From Gemmatimonadota bacterium (lineage in GTDB: Bacteria > 4572-55 > J002), in NCBI GenBank assembly GCA_003697105.1, contig RFFQ01000180.1, positions 1 through 13,542 on the forward strand: 13,542 nt of DNA, given 5' to 3'. A program made the translations under genes and the position numbers. The notes beneath the pieces were generated by a model. It did no database searches. It saw only the letters and a list, made by a program, of their open reading frames with translations, and had not been told where the DNA came from. Shown here one piece after another: positions 1 through 7,258 of the stretch (the stretch's first letter is position 1; each line of letters begins with the position of its first letter).

Positions 1-543
1 ACAACAGCGACATCGTCTCAATCGGGGTCATCCGTGATGCCGAATCCGCACATGTTACCGGTAGAAACGGGGGAAATGACGTGGAAAGCCCCAGAAGGCT
101 GGGTGGAGGAGATGCCTTCATCCAGTATGCGGAAGGGTCAATTTCGCCTGCCAAAAGTGGCGGGTGACAGTGAAGATGGTGAGGTGGCCATTTTTCATTT
201 CCCCGGTCAAGGGGGTTCGGTAGAAGCCAATCTGCAACGGTGGTACGGACAATTTTCGCAACCGGATGGGCGTTCCACCGCCGAGGTTGCAGAGCGCACC
301 GTTCAGCAGGTGAATGGTTTGCAACAGACCTTAGTCACCTTTAACGGCACCTACCTTTTTAAAGCCAACTTGATGTCCCCTGACCCGCCGGTGGAAAAAC
401 CCGGCTACCGGATGCTCGCCGGGGTGGTGGAAACCGATGCGGGGCCCTGGTTTGTGAAAGCCACCGGTCCTGAAGCCACCATGAAGCATTGGGAAGAGAG
501 TTTTCATGAGTTTATGAAGACCTTTAAGCTAACTACCTTGTAA
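1..543 (+). CDS. Probable lipoprotein of unknown function, 5' end missing
   Basis: The reading frame is open from the first base of the window to a TAA at 541-543, so the gene is cut by the left edge. A GTG-ATG at 34-39 could be read as a start, but the codons before it give a Thr/Ser/Gln/Gly-rich stretch (TTATSSQSGSS) typical of the flexible linker after a lipobox cysteine. I infer the true start and signal peptide lie upstream. The visible part is about 180 residues, soluble, without membrane spans. Landmarks are 'MTWKAPEGW' near the start, an 'MRKGQF' segment, 'GSVEANLQRWYGQF' in the middle and 'WFVKATGPEATM' near the end. I recall similar W-x-AP-x-GW proteins annotated only as hypothetical in other bacteria, and no function can be given. 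It converges on kdsD, with a palindromic hairpin 26 nt beyond its stop. Confidence 0.7.
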   Translation, partial: TTATSSQSGSSVMPNPHMLPVETGEMTWKAPEGWVEEMPSSSMRKGQFRLPKVAGDSEDGEVAIFHFPGQGGSVEANLQRWYGQFSQPDGRSTAEVAERTVQQVNGLQQTLVTFNGTYLFKANLMSPDPPVEKPGYRMLAGVVETDAGPWFVKATGPEATMKHWEESFHEFMKTFKLTTL

Positions 544-568
544 AAACATGTAAAAACAAACAGGCAAC

Positions 569-601
569 ATGACTGCCAGTCCTTAAAGGACTGGCAGTCA
601 T
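569..601. repeat. 33-bp palindrome, copy 1
   Basis: Two perfectly complementary 16-nt arms (ATGACTGCCAGTCCTT and its reverse complement) surround a single A at 585. Transcribed from either strand it would fold into a 16-bp hairpin. It begins 26 nt after the stop of the upstream + gene. There is no T-run on either side, so it does not look like a standard intrinsic terminator. It is the exact reverse complement of the copy at 715-747. Confidence 0.95.
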
Positions 602-606
602 ATTAT

Positions 607-712
607 ATGCAATTCCGTGATCATCCACGACGGGTAACACCATAATCTGGCTGGGTCGATTTTCCATCAGGTGGATCGCATCTACCGCCATGGTTTGGGG
701 GGTGACGGAAAT
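607..712 (-). pseudogene. Decayed duplicate of the kdsD 3' end
   Basis: Bases 615-712 match 819-916 inside kdsD at 96 of 98 positions. Bases 607-617 match the next part of kdsD (791-796 and 805-809) if 8 and 12 bases are deleted. The fragment corresponds to about the last 32 codons of the second CBS domain before the 3' tip, starting at ISVTPQT. One of the two substitutions is silent (a Val codon) and the other would change Arg to His (DAIRLM to DAIHLM), which fits a copy of a once-coding sequence. It has no start, stop or complete fold, so it is a relic rather than a gene. Confidence 0.9.
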
Positions 713-714
713 TG

Positions 715-747
715 ATGACTGCCAGTCCTTTAAGGACTGGCAGTCAT
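715..747. repeat. 33-bp palindrome, copy 2
   Basis: This has the same two 16-nt arms as copy 1, with a central T at 731, so the two copies are exact reverse complements. Both are followed by ATATT on the + strand, which extends the shared sequence. It lies 19 nt past the kdsD stop on the - strand and could act as a 3'-end stem-loop for the operon transcript. A U-run is lacking. Confidence 0.95.
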
Positions 748-766
748 ATTCACAACTTCTTCCGGT

Positions 767-1744
767 CTAAAGTCCGGCTCGTACTAAATCATGCAAACGG
801 ACAATTCCGACCGCTCTCCCGTGATCATCCACGACGGGTAAAACCATAATCTGGCTGGGTCGATTTTCCATCAGGCGGATCGCATCTACCGCCATGGTTT
901 GGGGGGTGACGGAAATCGGGTGGCGGGTCATGATGTCTGCCGCCGTCAAGTTGAGCAGGTGAGACCCTTGATGTTGTAATGCCCGCCGTAAATCGCCATC
1001 GGTAATAATTCCCACCAATTTTTGATCCGCTTCTACGACGTTGACTGCCCCCATCGCTTTAGAGGTCATTTCAATAATCACTTGGGGTAGGGGCACATCA
1101 CCGCCCACCCGTGGATTTTCTTCGCCGCTGTGCATCACATCTGCTACGGTTAGAAGGAGCCGTTTACCCAAACGTCCTCCCGGATGAAAGAGGGCATAGT
1201 CCTGCGGTTTGAAATCATGCAAATTGAGTAGCGTCACGGCTAAGGCATCGCCCATAACCAGCATGGCGGTTGTACTGGCGGTGGGGGCTAAATCTAGCGG
1301 GCAGGCTTCCTTTTCCACCGTGACGTTTAGCACAACATCTGCGGCTTGTGCCAACGGGGAGTCCAGATTCCCGACCATGGCAATCAATCGCGCCCCAATT
1401 TTTTTCAATACCGGTAAAATTGCCAGAATTTCATCGGACGTGCCGCTTTTACTCAGCGCAATAACGACATCATCTTTTGTCACGACACCTAAATCGCCGT
1501 GCAACCCTTCTGCCGGATGGAGAAATACCGCCAACGTACCTGTACTGCACAAGGTCGCCGTGATCTTACGGGCAATATTACCTGATTTTCCGATACCGGT
1601 GACAATCACCTTGCCTGCGCTTTGCAAGATCAAGTTAACTGCTGCCGCAAAGGAATCATTCAATTGATCTTTGACATGTTTTACGGCATCGATTTCAACG
1701 GTAAACGTTTCGTGTGCCATGCTTAAAATTGTAGAGGTATCCAT
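767..1744 (-). CDS. kdsD: D-arabinose 5-phosphate isomerase, KdsD/KpsF/GutQ family
   Basis: Interconverts ribulose 5-phosphate and arabinose 5-phosphate in the cytoplasm, the first step towards Kdo for LPS or capsule. The 325 residues show an N-terminal SIS sugar-isomerase domain (about 30-185: VTGIGKSGN, LSKSGTSDE, FHPGGRLGK) and two CBS domains (about 203-260 and 268-325). Lys53, Glu105, Glu146 and His187 fall at a constant offset from the four catalytic residues of E. coli KdsD (K59, E111, E152, H193), so activity is expected. I chose the ATG at 1744 because GGGA lies 8 nt upstream. A TTG at 1750 would overlap the preceding stop by 4 nt but sits too close to that ribosome site. The upstream triple-TIR gene ends 2 nt away, so translational coupling is likely. 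The family name is secure. Whether it is housekeeping (kdsD) or capsule-specific (kpsF) is not. Confidence 0.95.
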   Translation of the reverse strand: MDTSTILSMAHETFTVEIDAVKHVKDQLNDSFAAAVNLILQSAGKVIVTGIGKSGNIARKITATLCSTGTLAVFLHPAEGLHGDLGVVTKDDVVIALSKSGTSDEILAILPVLKKIGARLIAMVGNLDSPLAQAADVVLNVTVEKEACPLDLAPTASTTAMLVMGDALAVTLLNLHDFKPQDYALFHPGGRLGKRLLLTVADVMHSGEENPRVGGDVPLPQVIIEMTSKAMGAVNVVEADQKLVGIITDGDLRRALQHQGSHLLNLTAADIMTRHPISVTPQTMAVDAIRLMENRPSQIMVLPVVDDHGRAVGIVRLHDLVRAGL

Positions 1745-1746
1745 TT

Positions 1747-4700
1747 TCAATATCCCACTGTGTCAAGGATGTACAATATTATTGAGAGACCCGTGAACAC
1801 GGGCAATAGCAACCATAATCCAAATATCGTATAACGTTGGTGATAAAACGCAGTGACCGCTCGTTTTGCCGGAAACCAGATCAAGGCAAAGGGGATGGAG
1901 ACATAAAAGGTCATGATGCTTACCCCCAGCATGAATAACCCAGACAGGAGTTTTCCCACCCATTTGGTTTGACGGCGAAACCACTGCCACGTGGCGATCA
2001 GAACCATCAACATCACCAATATAATGCCCAAAATAAGGATTCCCAGACCCGGTTCGTAATAGGTGGTGAGGGTACTGATGGCTATTACCAATCCATCGAT
2101 AATTCCGAAAAGTAAAATCGCTAAAAATTGCCGGTTTTGATAGTAAAGGGACATCTGCCGCACCATGTTTGCGACCAGATAGACCACCGCCAGCGTGGGC
2201 AGGAGCAGTAAACTGTAGAATATCAGGTAAAAACCGGTGTCTGTGACCAAATCACCTTGATCTAACCCCCAAACGGTGATGATCGAGGCATCTAACAAAC
2301 TGAGCATGACCAGCACAAACCACCAGAACAGGCGTCGTCGCCCACTATAATACAGGTTTAACAACAATGTAAAGGCATAAAACATTGCCACTTTGATCGG
2401 TGTTACCCATAATACCGGAAGAAAGACATTTGATTGGTATTGGGGGTTGTTCATGTGTGGGGCGACATGAACTGTTAGTACCGCAAAGAGCACCAAAAAA
2501 CTCACCATATAAAAATAGCGTTGTCGCTTTTGATCATAGTAGCGAACGAGTGCCAAAAAAGAGACGACTGCCGCCAACAATGTGGCCAGTACGAGTACAA
2601 AATCAAAGAAAAAATCGGCTAATTGCCATTTCGCCAGTACCAGCCAAAATGCTACAGTACTGAGATAACCCACCGTGTACAACACGAGGGCAAAATAACG
2701 GCACTCTTGGAAATGCCGGCGAAATTGCCGTATCGTTTGGATTAGCAAAAACGAGAGCGCTAATACAAACAAGACCCATTGGACCCCGAATTTGAGCTTT
2801 TTTTCCTGCGCTAACTGGGACAATCTCTCCGAAAAAGAGCCATGTTTCTGGTAAAGCCGTTGCGCGGTGGGGTATAATGAGGGGCTATTCACTGCCGCCC
2901 ACTTCAGTGGGCTTTGCTCCACCGGATAAATGACTATCCAATGACCGGTTGCCGTGGCGAGTGTTTGCCCCTGAGGAGAAAATTTCGCCTCCTGAACATC
3001 ATCAGCATGTAAAAACAGGTCAACCCATTGCCCCTCCATTGACCATAAGCGGGCGCTGTTATCTTCTGAAGCGGTAAGAATATACTCACCGGTGGGTGAG
3101 ATATCGAGGGCAGTGAGCGGTGCATCATGGACATCTAGCGTGCGGAGTTTTTGCAACCGTACCGGAGAAATTAGCGGTTCATCCCGCTGTAAGGACTTCA
3201 TCATGATGTCTTGTAAATCCAGATCGGTACGGATTGAATCCTGCACGGACCAGATGCCTAGGTGTGTGCCGTATGTTCCCACAATTCGGTGATGATCGGT
3301 GGTTACTGCCAGTTGTTCGATGGGGGGGTCAAGTTGGGCAAGGTATTTTCCGTCCTCATTCCAGAGCGTTGCCGGCTGGTTGTAGGCTTCCTTGCTGATC
3401 ACGATCCAACGGTCTGATGGCGAAAATCTGGCAAGCGAATAGCTGGAAGAGAGCACTTGGGGCGATGTACCATCTGAATGCCAAAGTTTGATGGCGCCCC
3501 ATTGGGAGGTCACTTCCGGTATTCCGGTCGCTGCTGCGGGCTGGTGGCGGGTTAGAATGCGCCGTCCATCCGCGGAAATATCTGCCCAATCCACTGGACC
3601 GGTGTCCGTATCGCCGGAATCAATCAGGGTGATTTCCCGCCGGAATTCACCATCTAGGCTCCAAAATTGGACACTGTAAGTGCGGGTCGTCGTCAGGATT
3701 TCCTCGCGATTGGGAACAAACACCGCGGAGCTGAATTGCAAGGTATCCGGCGCGACAAGACGGCACCGCCGCTGTAAATCTGCCACCGACCACACCTCAA
3801 TCACCCCAGTGCCGGTCAAGGTGACTATATGGGACCCGTCCGGAGAATATTCAAACGATTGAACCCGGCGTTCGGTACGGATCGTTTTGAACGGTGGGGG
3901 CACACCGGTGGTTCGCGCGATGGAATCTGCCCGGGTGTAAAGTTCCTGATGCAACTGTGCGAGCTGGCGGGTTATCGGCGGCGGGACTGCCGGAAAACTA
4001 AGGGTAAATGCCCGTTCCGCCAGATAGAACCCATGTAGAAAATCGGTGGGGGATACGGCTTGGGAAGCAGACAGCAGGATGTCTTGCACCGACTGGGTGA
4101 TCTCATCACTTTCTCGTTTTTCATAAAAAATGGCGAAAAGGATCATCACTACCAGCGCCACCAGCCCCAAAATATTCAATTGTTTTAACTGTTGTTGCCG
4201 TTTTTCTCGTTTATTCCGCCGGTTTAGGCTTGCCCCAATCCATTCCTGTTGAAGTGGGGTGGGTGGGGGTTGCTTATTTTCGGCGCGGGCGGTTTCCAGC
4301 CATTCGAGGGCGACCGGTAGTTCGGAGTCTCCCAGAAGCAAATCTTCGGGACGGTGGTTGTGTTCCCATTCCTGTGCCCGTTGCGACCATTTGGTATGAT
4401 TCCGTACATGTTCGCGGTCTGTGTCCAACGTCCGGATCAATTCACTAAACGCGCGGTGGAATTCTGGCGGGTTCGTCCAGTCAATTCGCTGTACCGAACG
4501 GATTGCTTCCGGTACGTCTTCATCGGGAGTCGGGGCGATTCGCAGGGTTACAATCCGCTTATTGAATTGCTGGGCATGGGCAATCTCTGCTTTGCAATAG
4601 CGCGATTTGACCGAGTGCGGCGAGATCAAAAACAGAAAGTTATCGGCGGTTTCAATCCCACGTAGAATCTCCTGTTTGAAATCCTCTCCGGCGGCGATGC

Positions 4701-6063
4701 TTTCCAGATCAAACCAGGTGGTTTTCCCATGAATTTGCAGTTCCTCATTTAACTTTCGGGCAACGTCACTATCGGCACGGGAATACGAAATAAAAACCTC
4801 ACTGTGGAGTTGTTCACGTTTCGCATCACTCTCTAAGATAAATTGTTTGTGGAGCTTTGTTGGGGGGTAGGTGGTGCGTTGTTCTCCCAATTTTAGCCAA
4901 ATTTTGGCTTTTTCCAGATTATGGCCTCGTAACAAAATGCTGGCGTTGCCTCCCTGCCGTTGCCACTTGATTGCCTGCGCTAAAAAGACCTTATGCTGCC
5001 AGAAATACTCGCGATCGGTGTAAATTTCCTTTAGGAGTTCGTCGATGTCCCGTTCAAAATCCGCTTCTTCGCGGTTATCGGTAAAATCGATACTTTGCAG
5101 TCCCTGAATTAGCGGGGGGAGGTCTGCCGGATCGACCGCTTCAATCCGTAGGGGGATAATCCGCTTGTGATACTGCTGAACATACGCCAATTCTTTTTGA
5201 CAATATTCCGACTGGACAGATTCATGCGAGATAAAAAAGAGGAAATTATCTGCCTGAATCACCCCATCCCGGATGGCATCATCCAATTTTGACCCTTTTT
5301 GAACATCGGTATCGTGCGTCCAGGTTGTGATGAGATGGCGTGAGAGCACCCGGCGCACCTTCTCCCGAATCGCCTGATCTGTGGAGGTGTAGGAGATAAA
5401 GCAGTCTGTCATCAGGTTATCGGCATTTTTACGTGACTCGCAAATATAGTCACATTGTAAATCTGTCGGGTGGCAGGGGGGTTGTTCCTTAAATTCTGTG
5501 AGGAGCCATTTTTGGGCGGCGTGCCGTTCTGCACCTACCAGCAGGTACGCCGTAGAGCGTTGGTGGTTCTCCCATGCGATTGCCTGATTCAACAATTGGG
5601 TGTGGTGTTCCACATATTCGCGACGGTCTTCCAGTACGCTCTGCAATGTTTGGAAGTCCGCTTCAAAGGGATAAACCGGTTCCCATTGATCCGGTGGGGT
5701 ATCCGCATCATATTTTTCTTCAAACAGTAGCCAATTGAGTTTGCGGATTACCGGGTGCATTTGCTGTTCACTGGCGGTGATATGTAAAATGGGGATGATT
5801 CGCTTGCCGAGCCGGACTGCCTGATCGATCTCTTTCCGGCAATACTCCGATTCCACCGAGCGCGGGGCAATAATGAAGATAAAATTGTGTGCTTGCACAA
5901 TCCCGACATCAATTGCTTGCTGAAAGTCTTCTGCTGCGCGAATGTCATTCTGATCCAACCACACGGAATAGCCCGCCGCCGTGAGCCGGTCATGGAGGCG
6001 TATCGCAAAAAATTTGCTTTCGCGTCGCCCATAGGAGATAAAGACATCTTTGAATTCTGGCAT
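1747..6063 (-). CDS. Membrane protein with three TIR domains, a WD40-type propeller and a polytopic C-terminus
   Basis: A 1438-residue protein. Three repeated units of about 200-214 residues start at 4, 218 and 420. Each has a TIR domain (FISY at 8-11, 222-225, 424-427) and an S-x-YC-x-x-E helix whose glutamate (E78, E291, E493) aligns with the catalytic Glu of TIR NADases. Each TIR is followed by the same helical module (Asp-Arg-x-Glu, A-x-x-W, then a Leu-Leu-x-Gly or similar segment and a WL pair). A Lys/Arg-rich stretch (614-628) precedes one span (630-647). About seven WD40-like blades follow at 730-1050 (for example LTALDISPTGEYILTASEDN at 983-1002), then about 11 spans at 1094-1433. Loop charges fit N-terminus inside and propeller outside. 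AAAGGA lies 5 nt before the ATG. TIR domains commonly break down NAD or make nucleotide signals, and propellers commonly bind partners. Function here is unknown, and immune defence or envelope sensing are both possible. Confidence 0.9.
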   Translation of the reverse strand: MPEFKDVFISYGRRESKFFAIRLHDRLTAAGYSVWLDQNDIRAAEDFQQAIDVGIVQAHNFIFIIAPRSVESEYCRKEIDQAVRLGKRIIPILHITASEQQMHPVIRKLNWLLFEEKYDADTPPDQWEPVYPFEADFQTLQSVLEDRREYVEHHTQLLNQAIAWENHQRSTAYLLVGAERHAAQKWLLTEFKEQPPCHPTDLQCDYICESRKNADNLMTDCFISYTSTDQAIREKVRRVLSRHLITTWTHDTDVQKGSKLDDAIRDGVIQADNFLFFISHESVQSEYCQKELAYVQQYHKRIIPLRIEAVDPADLPPLIQGLQSIDFTDNREEADFERDIDELLKEIYTDREYFWQHKVFLAQAIKWQRQGGNASILLRGHNLEKAKIWLKLGEQRTTYPPTKLHKQFILESDAKREQLHSEVFISYSRADSDVARKLNEELQIHGKTTWFDLESIAAGEDFKQEILRGIETADNFLFLISPHSVKSRYCKAEIAHAQQFNKRIVTLRIAPTPDEDVPEAIRSVQRIDWTNPPEFHRAFSELIRTLDTDREHVRNHTKWSQRAQEWEHNHRPEDLLLGDSELPVALEWLETARAENKQPPPTPLQQEWIGASLNRRNKREKRQQQLKQLNILGLVALVVMILFAIFYEKRESDEITQSVQDILLSASQAVSPTDFLHGFYLAERAFTLSFPAVPPPITRQLAQLHQELYTRADSIARTTGVPPPFKTIRTERRVQSFEYSPDGSHIVTLTGTGVIEVWSVADLQRRCRLVAPDTLQFSSAVFVPNREEILTTTRTYSVQFWSLDGEFRREITLIDSGDTDTGPVDWADISADGRRILTRHQPAAATGIPEVTSQWGAIKLWHSDGTSPQVLSSSYSLARFSPSDRWIVISKEAYNQPATLWNEDGKYLAQLDPPIEQLAVTTDHHRIVGTYGTHLGIWSVQDSIRTDLDLQDIMMKSLQRDEPLISPVRLQKLRTLDVHDAPLTALDISPTGEYILTASEDNSARLWSMEGQWVDLFLHADDVQEAKFSPQGQTLATATGHWIVIYPVEQSPLKWAAVNSPSLYPTAQRLYQKHGSFSERLSQLAQEKKLKFGVQWVLFVLALSFLLIQTIRQFRRHFQECRYFALVLYTVGYLSTVAFWLVLAKWQLADFFFDFVLVLATLLAAVVSFLALVRYYDQKRQRYFYMVSFLVLFAVLTVHVAPHMNNPQYQSNVFLPVLWVTPIKVAMFYAFTLLLNLYYSGRRRLFWWFVLVMLSLLDASIITVWGLDQGDLVTDTGFYLIFYSLLLLPTLAVVYLVANMVRQMSLYYQNRQFLAILLFGIIDGLVIAISTLTTYYEPGLGILILGIILVMLMVLIATWQWFRRQTKWVGKLLSGLFMLGVSIMTFYVSIPFALIWFPAKRAVTAFYHQRYTIFGLWLLLPVFTGLSIILYILDTVGY

Positions 6064-6091
6064 GAATGTCCTTTATGGGAAAGATTCTGGC

Positions 6092-6124
6092 AGGATTGCG
6101 TGTCCTTATGGGACGGGCAGTCAT
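6092..6124 (-). repeat. 33-bp palindrome, diverged copy 3
   Basis: Aligned without gaps, this stretch matches copy 1 at 26 of 33 positions, and one arm end (GGACGGGCAGTCAT on the + strand) matches at 13 of 14. Read on the - strand it begins 14 nt after the glycosyltransferase stop and ends before the ribosome site of the triple-TIR gene, so it would form an imperfect hairpin between the two cistrons. It may modulate mRNA stability or relative expression, as REP-like intercistronic hairpins do. That role is inference. Confidence 0.6.
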
Positions 6125-6138
6125 GCCGTTATGGAAAA

Positions 6139-7221
6139 TTACGTCATTCCGCACTGTTGCATCAGCTGGCGAGTGGCGCCGAACACCTCCTCGACCGGAA
6201 TCGCCGCTAGGGTATCCGCGGCAGTTTCTACCACGCGATAGGGTACGCCAAACGGATGCCATTGGGTATTTTTGGTCTGGAACAGCCCCACCGTCGGGAT
6301 GCCCAGCGCCGAGGCGAAGTGAATTGCAGAGGTATCCGGTGAGAGGAGTACATCACTGCAGTGGATGAGGGCGGCAAAATCATCAATGTGGGGGGTGGGA
6401 GGGGAAAGCTGGCATCGCTCCGAACCCACTCCGATTAAAATCTGATTCGCTTGAGCCTGATCGGAGGGGGCATGTAACAGCCATACCCCGCACTGGGGGT
6501 CATTATCTAGCAAAAGGCGACTCAACTGGATAAAGTTTTCCACTCCCCAAAATCGTGTAGGCGAACTCGCACTGATATTGACCGCAATCAGCCGTTCCAC
6601 GGCTTGCCCAAATTGTTGCCGCTGACGGGTCGCCCATTGTTGCCGTTGTTCCGAAAGGGGGTAATATGGGCGTAATGTCGTCATGTCAAATGAATCATCC
6701 AGCGCTAACATCAATTGACCCAGTACCTGAATCATATGACCTTCTTGCGGAGTGATTTGTTGGGGAACCACAATATTTGCCGCGTAATCCGTTTTTTTAG
6801 CGAGGCTGATCCGGTACGGTGCGCGGAGGAGTTGCATCAGTATTGCCACCGTGGTGGATCGATCATGCCCTAAATCGATAATCACATCATAGCGCTGGCG
6901 GCGCAACGTGACGATCAGTTGCCATATCCGAAACGGATTTTTGCGATAGACAAAAATCTGCCGCAAATGCGTATCTGCCGAAAGTAATTGCGCGTTTTTC
7001 TCCCCCAATAGCATATCCAGCGTAAAATGGGGATAGTGTGACCAAATTGCCCGAATGACCGGTGTGGAAACCAGCAAATCTCCAATCCGTGCGGGACGAA
7101 GGAGTAATAGGGTGTATGGTTTTTCCGGGTGGGGTAGGGTTTTGAACGGCGTTTGTGATGGCAACAGCCATTTGATGAGCTTTGCTAACCCTCGCCGAGA
7201 GATGATCTCAAGTGTTTTCAT
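6139..7221 (-). CDS. Glycosyltransferase family 9, ADP-heptose:LPS heptosyltransferase-like
   Basis: GT9 enzymes transfer heptose (or a related sugar) from ADP-heptose onto the LPS core at the inner face of the cytoplasmic membrane. From the ATG at 7221 the protein has 360 residues, normal for the family. The N-terminal Rossmann half opens with LLLLRPARIGDLLVSTP (about 38-54), where Asp48 matches the catalytic aspartate position. The C-terminal donor-binding half has ISASSPTRFWGVENF (216-230) and SPDTSAIHFASALGIPTVG (294-312), the family's DTxxxHxAxAxxxP signature. A TTG at 7251 would add 10 residues, but the GGAGAG site lies only 2 nt from it, so the ATG is preferred with modest confidence. 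The preceding capA-like stop is 37 nt away. Which core sugar it transfers cannot be told. Confidence 0.9.
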   Translation of the reverse strand: MKTLEIISRRGLAKLIKWLLPSQTPFKTLPHPEKPYTLLLLRPARIGDLLVSTPVIRAIWSHYPHFTLDMLLGEKNAQLLSADTHLRQIFVYRKNPFRIWQLIVTLRRQRYDVIIDLGHDRSTTVAILMQLLRAPYRISLAKKTDYAANIVVPQQITPQEGHMIQVLGQLMLALDDSFDMTTLRPYYPLSEQRQQWATRQRQQFGQAVERLIAVNISASSPTRFWGVENFIQLSRLLLDNDPQCGVWLLHAPSDQAQANQILIGVGSERCQLSPPTPHIDDFAALIHCSDVLLSPDTSAIHFASALGIPTVGLFQTKNTQWHPFGVPYRVVETAADTLAAIPVEEVFGATRQLMQQCGMT

Positions 7222-7244
7222 CTGTTCCGTTGGGATAAGGTCAT
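7218..7244 (-). other. Possible 8-codon leader ORF coupled to the glycosyltransferase
   Basis: A short frame MTLSQRNR starts at an ATG with GGAGAG 7 nt upstream, the best ribosome site in this gap. Its TGA overlaps the glycosyltransferase ATG as ATGA. This arrangement could deliver ribosomes to the glycosyltransferase start by reinitiation. It may be a chance frame; there is no evidence that the peptide itself matters. Confidence 0.25.
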
Positions 7245-7258
7245 TTTTCAACTCTCCA

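Larger units (their letters stand above)
569..916. repeat. Imperfect tandem duplication: palindrome plus kdsD tail
   Basis: Unit 1 (569-712) and unit 2 (715-916) have the same order: palindrome, TATT, ATGCAA, TTCCG, then the last part of the second CBS coding region. The palindromes are 146 bp apart and the gene tails 204 bp apart. The difference is fully explained by three deletions in unit 1, of 38, 8 and 12 bp. Unit 2 is the functional original because it keeps the kdsD stop codon. The simplest reading is one tandem duplication of the kdsD end with its hairpin, followed by decay of the outer copy. Confidence 0.85.

Noticed and set aside
569-747. The two perfect palindromes as ordinary Rho-independent terminators
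   Set aside because: They form strong stems, but neither strand has a T-run next to either copy, unlike the clear terminator at 10793-10829. They may still help end or protect transcripts.
569-747. Palindrome pair as ends of a small transposable element (MITE)
   Set aside because: The interior is only a kdsD tail fragment, no target-site duplication is seen, and the tandem-duplication model explains the order and deletions completely.
1209-1667. A 152-codon + strand frame inside kdsD
   Set aside because: It lies wholly opposite a gene whose domains and catalytic residues are clear, and its translation shows no recognisable motif. It is a shadow frame.
6067-6113. Short direct repeat TGTCCTTATGGGA (6101-6113) and TGTCCTTTATGGGA (6067-6080) before the triple-TIR gene
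   Set aside because: One copy is the ribosome site and the other is the centre of the diverged palindrome. Shared GGAC/GTCC sequence explains the similarity well enough.
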